64,000 nucleotides of DNA. It comes from Campylobacter concisus. Lineage in GTDB: Bacteria; Campylobacterota; Campylobacteria; Campylobacterales; Campylobacteraceae. The translations under genes and the position numbers were made by a program. The stretch covers positions 81,991 to 145,990 of the forward strand of contig NZ_JXUP01000008.1 of NCBI RefSeq assembly GCF_001891085.1, given 5' to 3'. Below are positions 17,812 to 27,853 of this stretch, one piece after another. The notes under the pieces were generated by a model, which worked only from the letters and a program-made list of their open reading frames with translations, had not been told where the DNA came from and made no database searches. Positions within the stretch are counted from its first letter, which is position 1; every line of letters starts with the position of its first letter.

Positions 17812-18531
17812 CTACTTTATAGCAGCCATTTTTCTACGCATATAAGCTATGCGGCTTTGAAGTGGTAAGTGTTTAGGGCAGTTGTCTTCACAGCCTAGCA
17901 AAGTCATACAGCCAAATACGCCGTCATCGTCGCCGATAAGCTCGTAAAAGTCCTCGTCGGTTCGTTTATCGAGCGCATCGATTTTAAATCTAGCTACGCG
18001 GTTAAGTCCAACCGCACCGATGAAATCAGGCCTCATGATAGCCGTACCGCATGCAGCCACGCAGATACCGCACTCGATGCAGCGATCAAGCTCAAATACC
18101 TCTTGAGCCACTTCAGGCTCAACCTTTTCCTCAAGTTTAGAGATATCTGTCTCGTGGTCTGTATGTATCCAGCTCTCCACACGCCTACTCATCGCATTCA
18201 TCCAGTTGCCCGTATCTACGCTTAAGTCTTTTAGTAACTTAAATACCGGCAAAGGCATAAGCTCAATTACTCCGCTTTCAAAATCCTTAGTAAGAGTTCT
18301 ACAAGCTAATCTTGGCTTGCCATTTACAAGCATGCCACAACTTCCACAAATTCCAGCACGACAAACAAAGTCAAAGCTAAGATCTGGGTCAAATTTCTCG
18401 CGAATCATATTTAACGCGATAAATAACGTCATACCATCAGTCTCTTCTAGCTCGTAGGTCGCAAAGTGCGGCTTTGAAATTTTGCTTAACGGATTATATT
18501 TAAATGCTTTTATGGTTATTTTTCTACTCAT
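17812..18531 (-). CDS. frdB: Fumarate reductase iron-sulfur subunit
   Basis: FrdB carries electrons from the FrdC hemes/menaquinol to FrdA. The 239-residue protein shows the [2Fe-2S] motif ([11 protein letters not shown], then CRT) in the N-terminal half, and the [4Fe-4S] and [3Fe-4S] ligands ([30 protein letters not shown]) in the second half. Its ATG lies inside the end of frdA, with an eight-base overlap, and an AGGA site precedes it. It is the last gene of frdCAB, the order known from Wolinella and Campylobacter. Confidence 0.97.
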   Translation of the reverse strand: MSRKITIKAFKYNPLSKISKPHFATYELEETDGMTLFIALNMIREKFDPDLSFDFVCRAGICGSCGMLVNGKPRLACRTLTKDFESGVIELMPLPVFKLLKDLSVDTGNWMNAMSRRVESWIHTDHETDISKLEEKVEPEVAQEVFELDRCIECGICVAACGTAIMRPDFIGAVGLNRVARFKIDALDKRTDEDFYELIGDDDGVFGCMTLLGCEDNCPKHLPLQSRIAYMRRKMAAIK

Positions 18532-20542
18532 ATCCTATTCCTGCTCTTTCGTTTGGTGCTTTATATTTTGGTTGAAGATCATAGTGCATTAAAGCCTCTT
18601 GAATTTCTTGCCTGCTCTTACCTTCAGCTTGCATTTTCTCACGAATTTCATCAACCTCTTTTTGGCGGATGGCACTATCTGGATGCTCAATAATATTACC
18701 TTTCGCACCATAGCCTCTAAATGCTGGTGGCATCTCCATTTTCATAATATCAAGTGGCTCATACACAATAGTCGGTAGCGTATCGCCCTCTTTCCAGCTA
18801 GTTAGAGTTCTGTTTAGCCAGTTTAGGTCGTCGCGTTTCGGATAGTCTTCGCGGCAGTGCGCTCCGCGACTCTCGGTGCGATCAAGCGCGCCTTTTGCGA
18901 TACAAAGGGCCAGTTTTAGCATTTTTGGTACGCGGTAGGCTTCCTCAAGCTCAGGGTTGCCAAATAGGGCCTTGTTTGTGACTTTGACATCTAAAGATTG
19001 TTTATAAAGCTCTTCTAGCTCTTTTACCGCTACGGCAAGACCTTCGCCGGTTCTAAATATCGCCACGTGCTCCCACATAATGTCTTTCATCTTGTTTTTG
19101 ATCTCAAATACGTTAAATTTGCCCTCTTTTTCGACAAGGCTTTTTAGATAGTCTTCCTCTTTTTTAACGAATTTTTCGATATCTGCGGTATTTATATCTA
19201 TCTCGTGGCTGCCGCAGTAGTCGGCAAAATAGTCCCCAACGATCATGCCAGCTACGACGGTTTCAGAAACAGAGTTGCCGCCTAGGCGGTTAAATCCGTG
19301 CATATCCCAGCACGCAGCCTCGCCGGCGCTAAATAGACCCGCTAGCGTCGGGCTCTCGCCTGTAGGCTTAGTTTTTATGCCGCCCATAGAGTAGTGCTGC
19401 ATAGGAAGGATCGGCGCCCAGCCTTTACCGCGTTGGCGTCCATTTTCGTCAGTATATACTTCGGTGTCGGCAGGATCGATGCCGTTAAAGATTTCGCAAA
19501 TTTCTTGAACATCGCGTAAGTTTTTCTCGATATGCTCACGTCCAAGGATTGAAATATCAAGCCAAACGTGATATCCGTATGGGCTAGGTACCCCTTTGCC
19601 TGCGCGGATATGCTCCATGATGCGGCGGCTTACGACGTCGCGGCTAGCTAGTTCTTTTTTCTCAGGCTCGTAGTCTGGCATAAAGCGATATCCGTCCACG
19701 TCGCGTAAAATTCCGCCGTCGCCGCGGCAACCTTCTGTTAAAAGAATGCCTGATGGAACGATCGGAGTCGGGTGAAACTGCACCGCTTCCATATTTCCTA
19801 GCTGAGCTACGCCGGTCTCAAGTGCGATGGCCGCGCCGATACCTTCGCAAACTACGGCGTTTGTAGTGTGCTTATAAACCCTACCGTAGCCGCCCGTAGC
19901 GATTAGCGTACCTTTTGCGACGTAAGCCGTGATCTCGCCGTTAACTAGATCGCGAACGATCGCGCCGTAACAGCGGTTGTTTGCGTGGATTAGCGCGATA
20001 GCTTCTTTTCTGTCATGAATTTCGACATTGTGTTTCAGAGCTTCGTTTGCTACGGCAAAAAGCATAGTGTGACCGGTGGCGTCTGCAGTAAAGCATGTTC
20101 TCCATTTTTTAGTTCCGCCAAAGTCGCGAGAGTGAATGAGTCCGTGGACCTCTTCTTTTTCTACGATAGTCGTTTTTTGAGCGTTGATGATAGCGCTTCT
20201 CTCGCCTTTTGTTATACGAGTCCAAGGCACGCCCCAAGCCGCTAGCTCGCGAATCGCCTTAGGCGCGGTTTGACAAAACATACGCGCTACTTGCTGATCG
20301 CAGCCCCAGTCGCTACCTTTTACCGTGTCGGCAAAGTGTACATCCTCGTTGTCGCCTTCGCTCATTTTTGAATTTCCCAAAGAGGCTTGCATACCGCCTT
20401 GCGCAGCCGCAGAGTGCGAGCGCTTAACGGGAATTAGGCTTAAAACGACGGTGCTTAAGCCCTTTTCTCCAGCAGCCACAGCAGCTCTAAGACCAGCTAG
20501 ACCACCACCAATTACCAATGCATCATAATATTTTACATTCAT
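18524..20542 (-). CDS. frdA: Fumarate reductase flavoprotein subunit
   Basis: Catalytic subunit with covalent FAD, 672 residues. The N-terminal dinucleotide fold is [14 protein letters not shown]. The flavin-linking segment is [13 protein letters not shown] around residues 42-54, where the His carries the FAD. The active-site region [13 protein letters not shown] and the C-terminal capping sequence are normal. AGGAG precedes the ATG. It sits 14 bases after frdC and overlaps frdB. The 5' two thirds of the gene use visibly more GC-ending codons than neighbouring genes. In Epsilonproteobacteria this complex can also work as succinate dehydrogenase. Confidence 0.97.
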   Translation of the reverse strand: MNVKYYDALVIGGGLAGLRAAVAAGEKGLSTVVLSLIPVKRSHSAAAQGGMQASLGNSKMSEGDNEDVHFADTVKGSDWGCDQQVARMFCQTAPKAIRELAAWGVPWTRITKGERSAIINAQKTTIVEKEEVHGLIHSRDFGGTKKWRTCFTADATGHTMLFAVANEALKHNVEIHDRKEAIALIHANNRCYGAIVRDLVNGEITAYVAKGTLIATGGYGRVYKHTTNAVVCEGIGAAIALETGVAQLGNMEAVQFHPTPIVPSGILLTEGCRGDGGILRDVDGYRFMPDYEPEKKELASRDVVSRRIMEHIRAGKGVPSPYGYHVWLDISILGREHIEKNLRDVQEICEIFNGIDPADTEVYTDENGRQRGKGWAPILPMQHYSMGGIKTKPTGESPTLAGLFSAGEAACWDMHGFNRLGGNSVSETVVAGMIVGDYFADYCGSHEIDINTADIEKFVKKEEDYLKSLVEKEGKFNVFEIKNKMKDIMWEHVAIFRTGEGLAVAVKELEELYKQSLDVKVTNKALFGNPELEEAYRVPKMLKLALCIAKGALDRTESRGAHCREDYPKRDDLNWLNRTLTSWKEGDTLPTIVYEPLDIMKMEMPPAFRGYGAKGNIIEHPDSAIRQKEVDEIREKMQAEGKSRQEIQEALMHYDLQPKYKAPNERAGIGYE

Positions 20543-20556
20543 CTTCTAGCTCCTTT

Positions 20557-21255
20557 TTAATGGCTGATCCACACGAAATCGGCGATTAGCGCAATTATAG
20601 CAAGTATGCCATAAACGGCAAATACAATTGTTTTTGCCTTATTTCTTTTGGCAAACATTTCGTGCTTATTTGTACCATCAATGCTTATCCATTTGACATA
20701 CAAGCGGTACATACCGATACTAGCGTGAACGACCATGAAAACAAGTAGTGCGAAGTAGAAAATTTCTAATTGATGAAATGCAGCCGCTGATTTGTCGGCA
20801 GTAATATGTCCACCAAAGACTATATCTACTAAGTGTGCGCTGGCTGCAAAAAATAGCGCAAAACCGGTTAAAAACTGAAACCACCAAAGCGTAGTATCAA
20901 GGTGCTTCATGCGGTCTTTGTGGCCTCTAAACATTAGATATTGTCTGTAGTTTGCTGGAAATTTTCTCATAGCTAAAAATGCATGAGCGATAAAAATGGC
21001 AAATATTACCGCAGCTATGACGTTAGTGATCCACCATGTAGCCTCGCCGAATAAAAATTTAGCCTCCGCAAACCCTACGACAGCGTTAAATGCGTCTTTG
21101 CCAAGTAGTATGGTAGAAGTAAAAACCATATGGCACAATATAAAACAGGCCAAAATAAACCCTGTAATACTTTGCCATCTATCCCAAGCGGCTGGAGTGC
21201 GACTTTTTTTGTCGTCCGACCGTTTTCCCAAAAAACCTTCTATAAGCCCGGTCAT
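20557..21255 (-). CDS. frdC: Fumarate reductase cytochrome b subunit
   Basis: Di-heme membrane anchor of the menaquinol:fumarate reductase, 232 residues with five membrane helices. Histidines suited to heme ligation occur in ILCHMVFTST, IAHAFLAMRKFPANYRQY, SAHLVDIVFG and VHASIGMYRLYVKW, the pattern of the Wolinella FrdC. The AGGAG site before the ATG is strong. It is the first gene of frdCAB, and its leader contains a conspicuous palindrome. Confidence 0.95.
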   Translation of the reverse strand: MTGLIEGFLGKRSDDKKSRTPAAWDRWQSITGFILACFILCHMVFTSTILLGKDAFNAVVGFAEAKFLFGEATWWITNVIAAVIFAIFIAHAFLAMRKFPANYRQYLMFRGHKDRMKHLDTTLWWFQFLTGFALFFAASAHLVDIVFGGHITADKSAAAFHQLEIFYFALLVFMVVHASIGMYRLYVKWISIDGTNKHEMFAKRNKAKTIVFAVYGILAIIALIADFVWISH

Positions 21256-21292
21256 GAGCCCTCCTAAGAAATTTGAAATAAATTATCATTTC

Positions 21293-21320
21293 TTAATACT
21301 AATTTAAATATTAGTATTAA
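21293..21320. promoter_or_regulatory. Palindrome in the frdCAB promoter region (possible operator)
   Basis: TTAATACTAA (21293-21302) and TTAGTATTAA (21311-21320) are perfect inverse 10-mers with eight bases between, located 38-65 bases upstream of the frdC ATG. Such a two-fold site suits a dimeric regulator, but AT-rich hairpins are common in this genome. Confidence 0.45.
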
Positions 21321-21374
21321 TTGATAAAGCTAATGCTAGCAGATTTTTACTTTAATATTTTTTAAACACTTATA

Positions 21375-22190
21375 TTAGAGCTTTGAAAATTTTTTATAAA
21401 GCATGGCATAAATAAAAATTCCAAAACCACACATGATAAGTGATAAAATTTGACCCATTGAAAGATCAAAAATAATAAATCCAAGTCCTGAATCAGGCTC
21501 TCTAAAAAACTCGCAAATAAATCTTGCAAAAGTATATAAAATAGCATAAAGCGCGATCAGTTCGCCATTAAATTTCTTAAATTTCCTATATAAAAATAAA
21601 ATAATAAAAATAACTAAACCTTCTAAGAATGCCTCATAAAGCTGACTAGGATGTCTTGGTTGGCCAAAAACATTTATCGCCCAAGGCATATCCGTAACTC
21701 GCCCAAAAAGCTCTTGATTTAAGAAATTTCCGATCCTGCCAAATGTATAGCCAAAAGGTATGCAAACGGCACAAAGGTCAAGTAGCTGCCATAAATTTTG
21801 TTTATACCTTTTGCAAAATAGATATGTCGCAAGCAGAAAGCCAACTACTGCTCCGTGGTAGCTCATGCCACGAATTCCTATAAATTCGCCGTTATGAAAT
21901 GGATTAAAAATTTGCCAAGGTTGCGCCAAGTAGTAGCTTACTTCGCCTGAATAGACTAAAACCCAGCCAAGCCTAGCGCCCAAAATAACGCCTATTTCAA
22001 CCCAGAAAAAGTAATTATCTAAGAGCTGATTTGAGATTGGGATATCATCTTTTTTAACGAGATATTTTGCCATGGCAAGCGCCAAAACAAGGGCTAAAAT
22101 ATACATAAGCCCATACCAGTGCACGCTAAAGCCAAAGATACTAAAGGCGACTGGGTCAAAGTGGTTATAAATGTCGTTCCAAATTTCCAT
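21375..22190 (-). CDS. lgt: Prolipoprotein diacylglyceryl transferase
   Basis: Lgt attaches diacylglycerol to the lipobox Cys of prolipoproteins in the inner membrane. The 271-residue protein has about seven hydrophobic helices. The family segments [10 protein letters not shown], the signature [23 protein letters not shown] and C-terminal CEFFREPD are all present in order. It is read on the minus strand with AAAGT-type weak ribosome-binding sequence. Its neighbours (frdC and a YigZ gene) are unrelated. Confidence 0.96.
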   Translation of the reverse strand: MEIWNDIYNHFDPVAFSIFGFSVHWYGLMYILALVLALAMAKYLVKKDDIPISNQLLDNYFFWVEIGVILGARLGWVLVYSGEVSYYLAQPWQIFNPFHNGEFIGIRGMSYHGAVVGFLLATYLFCKRYKQNLWQLLDLCAVCIPFGYTFGRIGNFLNQELFGRVTDMPWAINVFGQPRHPSQLYEAFLEGLVIFIILFLYRKFKKFNGELIALYAILYTFARFICEFFREPDSGLGFIIFDLSMGQILSLIMCGFGIFIYAMLYKKFSKL

Positions 22191-22225
22191 TTTTACTTTC
22201 TTTTTAAATTTATACGATTTTACAA

Positions 22226-22861
22226 TTAATAAATAAACAGCGCTTTACTGCCAAGTGGCAAGGCTAGAAATTTAAACTCGCTTGCTTCAAATTCTTTGCA
22301 AAATTTAAATAGCTCAGCAAACTCGGCTTCGTTTAAATTTACGCTCCAGATCGCTCCAGTGTCATTAAATTCTCTTTCAAACTCGCTTAAATTTTTAGTA
22401 GCAAAATAGTGCTCAAAGCGGCTCATCAGCGAAAATGGCGTAAAAAATTTAACCTCATCTTTTATCTCAAATTTTATCACACCGCCATCTTTTATAGCCT
22501 CGTTTATCGCTTCATTCACAGCCCCAGAGTAGGCTCTAACAAGCCCTCCAGTGCCAAGCTTTATCCCGCCAAAGTAGCGAACTATCAAGACCCCAACATT
22601 TATAAGCTGAGCTCCTCTTAGCGCATTTAGGCTTGGCTGGCCGCTAGTGCCCTTTGGCTCGCCATCATCGCTTTGATTTTCAACGATTTGTCCATATTTG
22701 TTTAGCTCCCTTGTCGCCCAAACTACGTGAACGGCCTTAAAATGCTCCTCTTTTAGGTGTTCGTGCAAGCTTTTAAACGAGCTTATCGGGCACAAAAATG
22801 CTAAGAAATTTGACTTTTTTATATCAAGCTGGGCTTTAAATATCCTATCAATCGTCTGCAA
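22226..22861 (-). CDS. YigZ/IMPACT family protein
   Basis: A 211-residue member of the UPF0029 (IMPACT N-domain) family. The diagnostic segment is [20 protein letters not shown] around residues 95-114, preceded by [13 protein letters not shown]. The C-terminal part has the ferredoxin-like second domain. The start is a TTG, with AAGAG six bases upstream; no ATG fits. The molecular role in bacteria is not settled. Confidence 0.9.
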   Translation of the reverse strand: MQTIDRIFKAQLDIKKSNFLAFLCPISSFKSLHEHLKEEHFKAVHVVWATRELNKYGQIVENQSDDGEPKGTSGQPSLNALRGAQLINVGVLIVRYFGGIKLGTGGLVRAYSGAVNEAINEAIKDGGVIKFEIKDEVKFFTPFSLMSRFEHYFATKNLSEFEREFNDTGAIWSVNLNEAEFAELFKFCKEFEASEFKFLALPLGSKALFIY

Positions 22862-22987
22862 TTTTGCTCTTTTTTAAAAATTTTAAAAATCTTATCAATT
22901 TGCTAATTAAAGCCTTGTAAATTCAAACAAATTTATATTATTAAGGAAAAGATAGTAGAATTTTGCAATTTTTTATGAAGGACTAAA

Positions 22988-23809
22988 ATGATACAAACTT
23001 GCCTATTTCCAGCGGCTGGATATGGAACGAGGTTTTTACCAGCTACAAAATCGCTCCCAAAAGAGATGTTGCCGATCCTTACAAAACCACTCATTCACTA
23101 CGGTGTTGATGAGGCACTTGAGGCTGGCATGGATAATATGGCATTTGTCACAGGACGCGGAAAAAGGGCGCTTGAGGACTATTTTGACATCAGCTACGAG
23201 CTAGAAAAAGAGATCGCAGGTAGCTCTAAAGAGTCACTGCTAAGCGAAGTTAGAAATTTAATGAGCTCATGCACATTTTCATTTACTAGGCAAAATGCCA
23301 TGAAAGGGCTTGGACACGCCATTTATACGGGCAAAACTCTAGTTCGAGATGAAGCTTTTGGGGTCATTTTGGCAGATGATCTATGCATAAATGAAAACGG
23401 CGAGGGCGTGCTTTCGCAAATGGTTAAAATTTATGAAAAGTATCGTTGTAGCGTCGTTGCAGTAATGGAAGTCCCAAAAGAGCAGACCAAGTCTTACGGC
23501 GTCGTAAGTGGTAGGTTTATAGAAGATGATCTTATAATGGTAGATGATATGGTTGAAAAGCCTGATCCTGCCGAGGCTCCGACAAATTTAGCGATAATCG
23601 GGCGCTACATCCTAACGCCAGATATTTTTAACATTTTAGAGCGAACAAAACCAGGCAAAAACGGCGAAATTCAGATCACGGATGCACTAAAAACGCAAGC
23701 AAAAGATGGCATGGTGCTGGCTTATAAATTTAGGGGCAAGAGGTTTGACTGCGGCAGCATCGATGGCTTTGTCGAGGCTACAAATTTCTTTTACGAGCGC
23801 AGTAAATGA
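22988..23809 (+). CDS. galU: UTP-glucose-1-phosphate uridylyltransferase
   Basis: GalU makes UDP-glucose for surface polysaccharides and lipooligosaccharide. The 273-residue protein starts CLFPAAGYGTRFLPATKSLPKE, the nucleotidyltransferase signature with the catalytic Arg and Lys. It also has VTGRGKRALEDYFD, LADDLC and VEKPDPAEAPTNLAI. GAAGGA lies before the ATG. Its stop overlaps the pgi start by four bases (ATGA), so the two are translationally coupled. The galU-pgi pair also occurs in C. jejuni. Confidence 0.96.
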   Translation: MIQTCLFPAAGYGTRFLPATKSLPKEMLPILTKPLIHYGVDEALEAGMDNMAFVTGRGKRALEDYFDISYELEKEIAGSSKESLLSEVRNLMSSCTFSFTRQNAMKGLGHAIYTGKTLVRDEAFGVILADDLCINENGEGVLSQMVKIYEKYRCSVVAVMEVPKEQTKSYGVVSGRFIEDDLIMVDDMVEKPDPAEAPTNLAIIGRYILTPDIFNILERTKPGKNGEIQITDALKTQAKDGMVLAYKFRGKRFDCGSIDGFVEATNFFYERSK

Positions 23810-25026
23810 TAGAAACTTCATTTAAATTTAACTTTGCAAGCAGCGATGTCATTGACTCCTACGCCAAACGCATAAACGACGAATACGAAAGCGGCGAGAT
23901 AGGCTACTACCACCTGCCAGTACTTGGGCAAAATTTACTTGGCGAGATCGACGAGTATGAAAAGGGACTAACTCATATCAAAAATGTCGTGCTAGTTGGC
24001 ATTGGCGGCAGCAGTCTTGGCGTAAAGGCGCTAAAATCGATGCTTGATGGCACAAAGGGGATAAAAAGAGAGCTTTTATTTTTAGATAACGTTGATCCTT
24101 GCAGCTACAAAAGCACGCTTAGTGGGCTAAATTTTGACGAAACGCTTTTTATAATAAGCTCAAAATCTGGCAATACGATCGAGACTATCACCATTTTTAA
24201 GTGCTTGCTTGATGACTTTAAGCCTAAAAATTTAGGCAAAAATTTCCTCATCATAACTGATCCTGAGACAAATTTAGAAAATTTTGCCAAAGAAAATGAC
24301 ATTAAATTTTTTAACATCCCAAAAAATGTGGGCGGGAGATTTAGCGTGCTAAGTGCGATAGGCCTTGTGCCTCTTGGTATCTGCGGATATGATATAAAGG
24401 CACTACTGGAGGGCGCACTTGCTTGCAAGAAGCAATACATCGAGCAAAAAGATAGCTCAATAGTCGCCAAAGCCTACCACTACGCCACTAGCAGAAATGC
24501 CAGTATAAATGTCATTTTTAGCTATTGCGATAGATTTTTTGAATTTAACGACTGGTACGTGCAGCTTTGGGCGGAGAGCCTTGGTAAAAAAAGAGGCTAT
24601 AAAAGGGTCGGCCTTACGCCAGTTGGACTTGTTGGTAGTCGCGATCAGCACAGCTTTTTGCAGCTTATAATGGACGGCGTAAAAGATAAGAGTGTGACAT
24701 TTATAAAGATAAAAGATCACGCAAGCGACAAGACTATCCCAAGTTTGAGCTTAAACGGGCTTGAAGAGTGCGATTTTGTGGCAGGTCTAAGCCTAAATGA
24801 GCTTATAAATTTGCAGTGCGACGCGACAGCTATGGCGCTGGTGCAAGAGGGCATAAGTGTCGATACTATAACGCTTGAGAGGCTTGATGAGTTTCATGCT
24901 GGCTGGCTCATTTTTTACTATGAGCTGCTTACTTCGGCCACTGGTATCATGCTAGGCATCAACACCTACGATCAGCCAGGCGTTGAGATAGGAAAACGTA
25001 TCCTAAAAACCATGCTTTTAAAGTAG
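23806..25026 (+). CDS. pgi: Glucose-6-phosphate isomerase
   Basis: Interconverts glucose-6-phosphate and fructose-6-phosphate; in Campylobacter, which lacks a full Embden-Meyerhof pathway, it serves gluconeogenesis and sugar-nucleotide supply. The 406-residue protein is of the short epsilonproteobacterial type. The sugar-phosphate binding segments VGIGGSSLGVKAL, SSKSGNTIET and QLWAESLGKK are visible, and so is the C-terminal NTYDQPGVEIGK, equivalent to PROSITE motif 2. It is coupled to galU by a four-base overlap. Confidence 0.95.
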   Translation: MIETSFKFNFASSDVIDSYAKRINDEYESGEIGYYHLPVLGQNLLGEIDEYEKGLTHIKNVVLVGIGGSSLGVKALKSMLDGTKGIKRELLFLDNVDPCSYKSTLSGLNFDETLFIISSKSGNTIETITIFKCLLDDFKPKNLGKNFLIITDPETNLENFAKENDIKFFNIPKNVGGRFSVLSAIGLVPLGICGYDIKALLEGALACKKQYIEQKDSSIVAKAYHYATSRNASINVIFSYCDRFFEFNDWYVQLWAESLGKKRGYKRVGLTPVGLVGSRDQHSFLQLIMDGVKDKSVTFIKIKDHASDKTIPSLSLNGLEECDFVAGLSLNELINLQCDATAMALVQEGISVDTITLERLDEFHAGWLIFYYELLTSATGIMLGINTYDQPGVEIGKRILKTMLLK

Positions 25027-25029
25027 AAA

Positions 25030-25575
25030 ATGAAGAAATTTCTACTTTTAGCTCTTTTTGCCTCGCAAATTTTTGCCTTTTCGGCGAGCAAATTTGTAAA
25101 TGACGCTAGGTCGCAGATCGGCGTGACGCTAAGTTACGATCCAAGCTACGAAAGGCTCGCCTACCCAATGGGTGATGTGGATATCAAAAAGGGCGTTTGC
25201 ACCGATGTTGTGATAAGGGCGCTGCGGCATCAAGAGATGGATCTGCAAAGACTCATTTTTGAAGATATGAGTAGAAATTTCACAAGCTATCCTAAAAAAT
25301 GGGGCCTTAAAAAAGCTGATAAAAACATCGATCACAGGCGCGTTTTAAACATCGCTACCTATCTAAAAAGAAAAGGTTTTGAGGTGAGTGATGATAAATT
25401 TTTGCCAGGGGATATCGTCACATGGATGCTGCCAAGAAATTTACCTCACATCGGTGTGATCTCAGATAAATTTGAAGGCCAAATACCGCTTGTCATCCAC
25501 AATATCGGCTCTGGCGTGCAGGAAGAAAATATACTTTATAACTACAAGATCACAGGTCATTTTAGACTAAAGTAG
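25030..25575 (+). CDS. DUF1287 domain protein, exported
   Basis: A 181-residue protein with a signal peptide (MKKFLLLALFASQIFAFS). The body matches the DUF1287 family, which resembles NlpC/P60 amidases: a Cys in KKGVCTDVVIRALR and His residues in LPHIGVIS and VIHNIGSG could form the Cys-His site. The family is uncharacterised, and a peptidoglycan or periplasmic amidase role is inferred only from the fold. It starts four bases after pgi. Confidence 0.85.
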   Translation: MKKFLLLALFASQIFAFSASKFVNDARSQIGVTLSYDPSYERLAYPMGDVDIKKGVCTDVVIRALRHQEMDLQRLIFEDMSRNFTSYPKKWGLKKADKNIDHRRVLNIATYLKRKGFEVSDDKFLPGDIVTWMLPRNLPHIGVISDKFEGQIPLVIHNIGSGVQEENILYNYKITGHFRLK

Positions 25576-25636
25576 CAAAATGGCTTTTTAATCAAATTTT
25601 AGGCAAAATCGCAAAAAATAAATTCAAGGAAAAATA

Positions 25637-27226
25637 ATGTTAGAAGTTAGGGGACTTACTCAAAGATTTGCAAGCAGTTTGCTATTTGAGGATGTAAATT
25701 TAAAGCTAAATCGCCACAACAGATACGGACTAATCGGCGCAAATGGCGCTGGCAAATCGACATTTTTAAAAATTTTAAGCGGAGCTATCGAGCCAACTAG
25801 CGGCGAGATCATCATAGAAAATGGACTAAAAGTTGGCGTGCTTGGGCAAGATCAGTTTGCGTTTGAAAATTTCACTCTAAAAGATGCGGTGCTTTATGGC
25901 AACAAACGCCTATATGACGCTGTCAAAGAGAAAGAAAAGCTCTATATGAGCGAGGAATTTACAGATGAGATAAATGAGCGCTTAAGCGAGCTTGAGATGA
26001 TAAGCGCTGAGGAGGATCCAAGCTACGAGTATGAGACTAGGATAGAAAAAATTTTAAGCTCGCTTGGTCTAAATGAATTTGATAAGCTGATGAGCGAGGT
26101 TGAAAACTCAGATAAAGTTAAGGTTTTGCTAGCTCAAGTGCTCTTTCCAAAGCCAGACATCTTGTTCTTAGACGAGCCAACAAACAACCTTGATATAGAC
26201 GCGATCGCATGGCTAGAAAACGAGCTAAACCGCCACGAGGGCACGCTTGTTGTTATCAGCCACGACAGACACTTTTTAAATAGAGTTTGCACAAATATTT
26301 TGGATGTGGATTTTAAGAAAATTCGCGAGTTTTCAGGCAACTACGACGACTGGTACATGGCTGCAAATTTGATCGCAAAGCAGCACGAGATGGAGCGCGA
26401 TAAGAAGCTAAAAGAGAAAGAGGAGCTGGAGAAATTTATCGCGAGATTTTCAGCAAATGCGAGCAAGGCAAAGCAGGCGACCTCTCGTGCAAAACAGCTT
26501 GAGAAGCTCGATATAGCAGAGATCGCAGTATCAAGCAGGCGTGATCCAAGCATATTATTTCGTACAAACCGCGAGATAGGAAACGAGCTAATTGAGCTAA
26601 AAAATATAAGTAAGAAATTTGATGATAAGGTGATATTTGAAAATTTTAACTTTAAGCTTGAAAAGAGCGATAAGCTAGCCATCATCGGTCATAACGGCGT
26701 TGGTAAAAGCACGCTTTGTAAGATCATAATGGGCGAGCTAAAGCCTGACGCGGGCGAGGTGCATATAGGCGCGACCATCGAGCTAGGATATTTCGCACAA
26801 GATACGGTAAATAAGATAGATGGCGAGCTAAAGCTTTATGAGTACTTGCAAGATGCCAAAAACAAGGACATAGACGAGATTAGAAAGTGCCTTGGTAGGA
26901 TGCTCTTTAGCGGTGCTGAGCAAGAAAAGGCAGTAGGCGCGCTAAGTGGTGGCGAAAAACACCGAGTAAGGCTAGCTCAGCTCATGCTTCATAGACCAAA
27001 TTTACTTGTAATGGATGAGCCAAACAACCATCTCGATCTTGAAGCTATCATCGCGCTTGGCGAGGCATTTTATAACTTTAATGGCTCAGTTATCTGCGTG
27101 AGCCACGACAGGGAGCTGATAGACGCCTTTGCAAATAGAATTTTACATCTAAAAGGCAATGGCGAGGTCGTTGATTTTAAAGGCACATACGAAGAGTATA
27201 GAGCAAATTTAGGGCTTGAGAGCTAA
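25637..27226 (+). CDS. ABC-F family ATPase, YbiT-like
   Basis: A 529-residue soluble protein with two ABC domains and no membrane segments, so a ribosome-associated ABC-F factor rather than a transporter. Walker A motifs are GANGAGKST (near residue 34) and GHNGVGKST (near 352). Walker B regions are LFLDEPTNNLD and LVMDEPNNHLD. The second signature is a normal LSGGEKHRVRLAQ. The first is degenerate (SEVENSDKVKVLLAQ), which matches the YbiT branch, where this motif is also not LSGG. The linker between domains (KLKEKEELEKFIARFSANASKAKQ) is the usual P-site tRNA interaction region. AAGGAAA precedes the ATG. Confidence 0.92.
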   Translation: MLEVRGLTQRFASSLLFEDVNLKLNRHNRYGLIGANGAGKSTFLKILSGAIEPTSGEIIIENGLKVGVLGQDQFAFENFTLKDAVLYGNKRLYDAVKEKEKLYMSEEFTDEINERLSELEMISAEEDPSYEYETRIEKILSSLGLNEFDKLMSEVENSDKVKVLLAQVLFPKPDILFLDEPTNNLDIDAIAWLENELNRHEGTLVVISHDRHFLNRVCTNILDVDFKKIREFSGNYDDWYMAANLIAKQHEMERDKKLKEKEELEKFIARFSANASKAKQATSRAKQLEKLDIAEIAVSSRRDPSILFRTNREIGNELIELKNISKKFDDKVIFENFNFKLEKSDKLAIIGHNGVGKSTLCKIIMGELKPDAGEVHIGATIELGYFAQDTVNKIDGELKLYEYLQDAKNKDIDEIRKCLGRMLFSGAEQEKAVGALSGGEKHRVRLAQLMLHRPNLLVMDEPNNHLDLEAIIALGEAFYNFNGSVICVSHDRELIDAFANRILHLKGNGEVVDFKGTYEEYRANLGLES

Positions 27227-27237
27227 AATTTGTTATT

Positions 27238-27263
27238 TCTTGCTCCTGATTGTAGGGGCAAGA
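27238..27263 (+). terminator. Hairpin after the ABC-F gene
   Basis: TCTTGCTCCT and AGGGGCAAGA pair over ten bases with one G-U wobble and a six-base loop, 12 bases after the stop. No T-run follows. Confidence 0.5.
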
Positions 27264-27720
27264 TTAAAATTTATATTTACTACAAATTCTTACAAATATT
27301 AATCTAACTATATAAATTAAAAATAGCTTATAAAAATTATTAAAGTCCAATAAAAAGACTTTATAAATAAGAAAGAAAATTAATAAGAAATTTCTAAAGT
27401 ATTAGTAAGATTTGTAAAATAAAATTTATTAAATAATATTTTTATGATGCTTAGCTTAAGGACTCTATTTAAAAATTTAATAAATTTACTTTGCAATATG
27501 GTGATATTTACTTAGTTTTTACTTTCTAAAGTAATATTAGAAATAAAATTTAACTTTATTTTTTATATTTTTGGATATAAAAAGTGTGATTTAATATTTA
27601 TTTTATGTTATTTTTCTATATATTTACCTTTTAAGCTTAAAAATTTAAATAAATTTGAGCTAATTACGAGCTTTTTATATAATAAAAAAGTGATATTATT
27701 ATTTAAATAACAATTTATCT

Positions 27721-27744
27721 AAGCTATATTATTAAATATAGCTT
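27721..27744. repeat. Perfect hairpin in the aspA upstream region
   Basis: AAGCTATATT (27721-27730) and AATATAGCTT (27735-27744) are perfect 10-bp inverse arms around a four-base loop, 143 bases before the aspA start. It could be an operator or an RNA stem in a long leader. Confidence 0.45.
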
Positions 27745-27821
27745 AAAAGCTACTATAAATTTTTCTCCAAAAGTCGTTTTATCTAGGTTAAAAGTCAAAG
27801 CTTAAAAAAATAAAGTAGTAA

Positions 27822-27840
27822 TTAATATTTAAAATATTAA
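27822..27840. promoter_or_regulatory. Palindrome next to the aspA promoter
   Basis: TTAATATTT and AAATATTAA flank a single central base, ending seven bases before the TATAAT at 27848. The position would suit a regulator acting at the -35 region. Confidence 0.4.
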
Positions 27841-27847
27841 ATATCTA

Positions 27848-27853
27848 TATAAT
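27848..27853 (+). promoter_or_regulatory. -10 box of aspA
   Basis: CTATATAATTTC contains TATAAT 34 bases before the chosen ATG. Confidence 0.55.
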
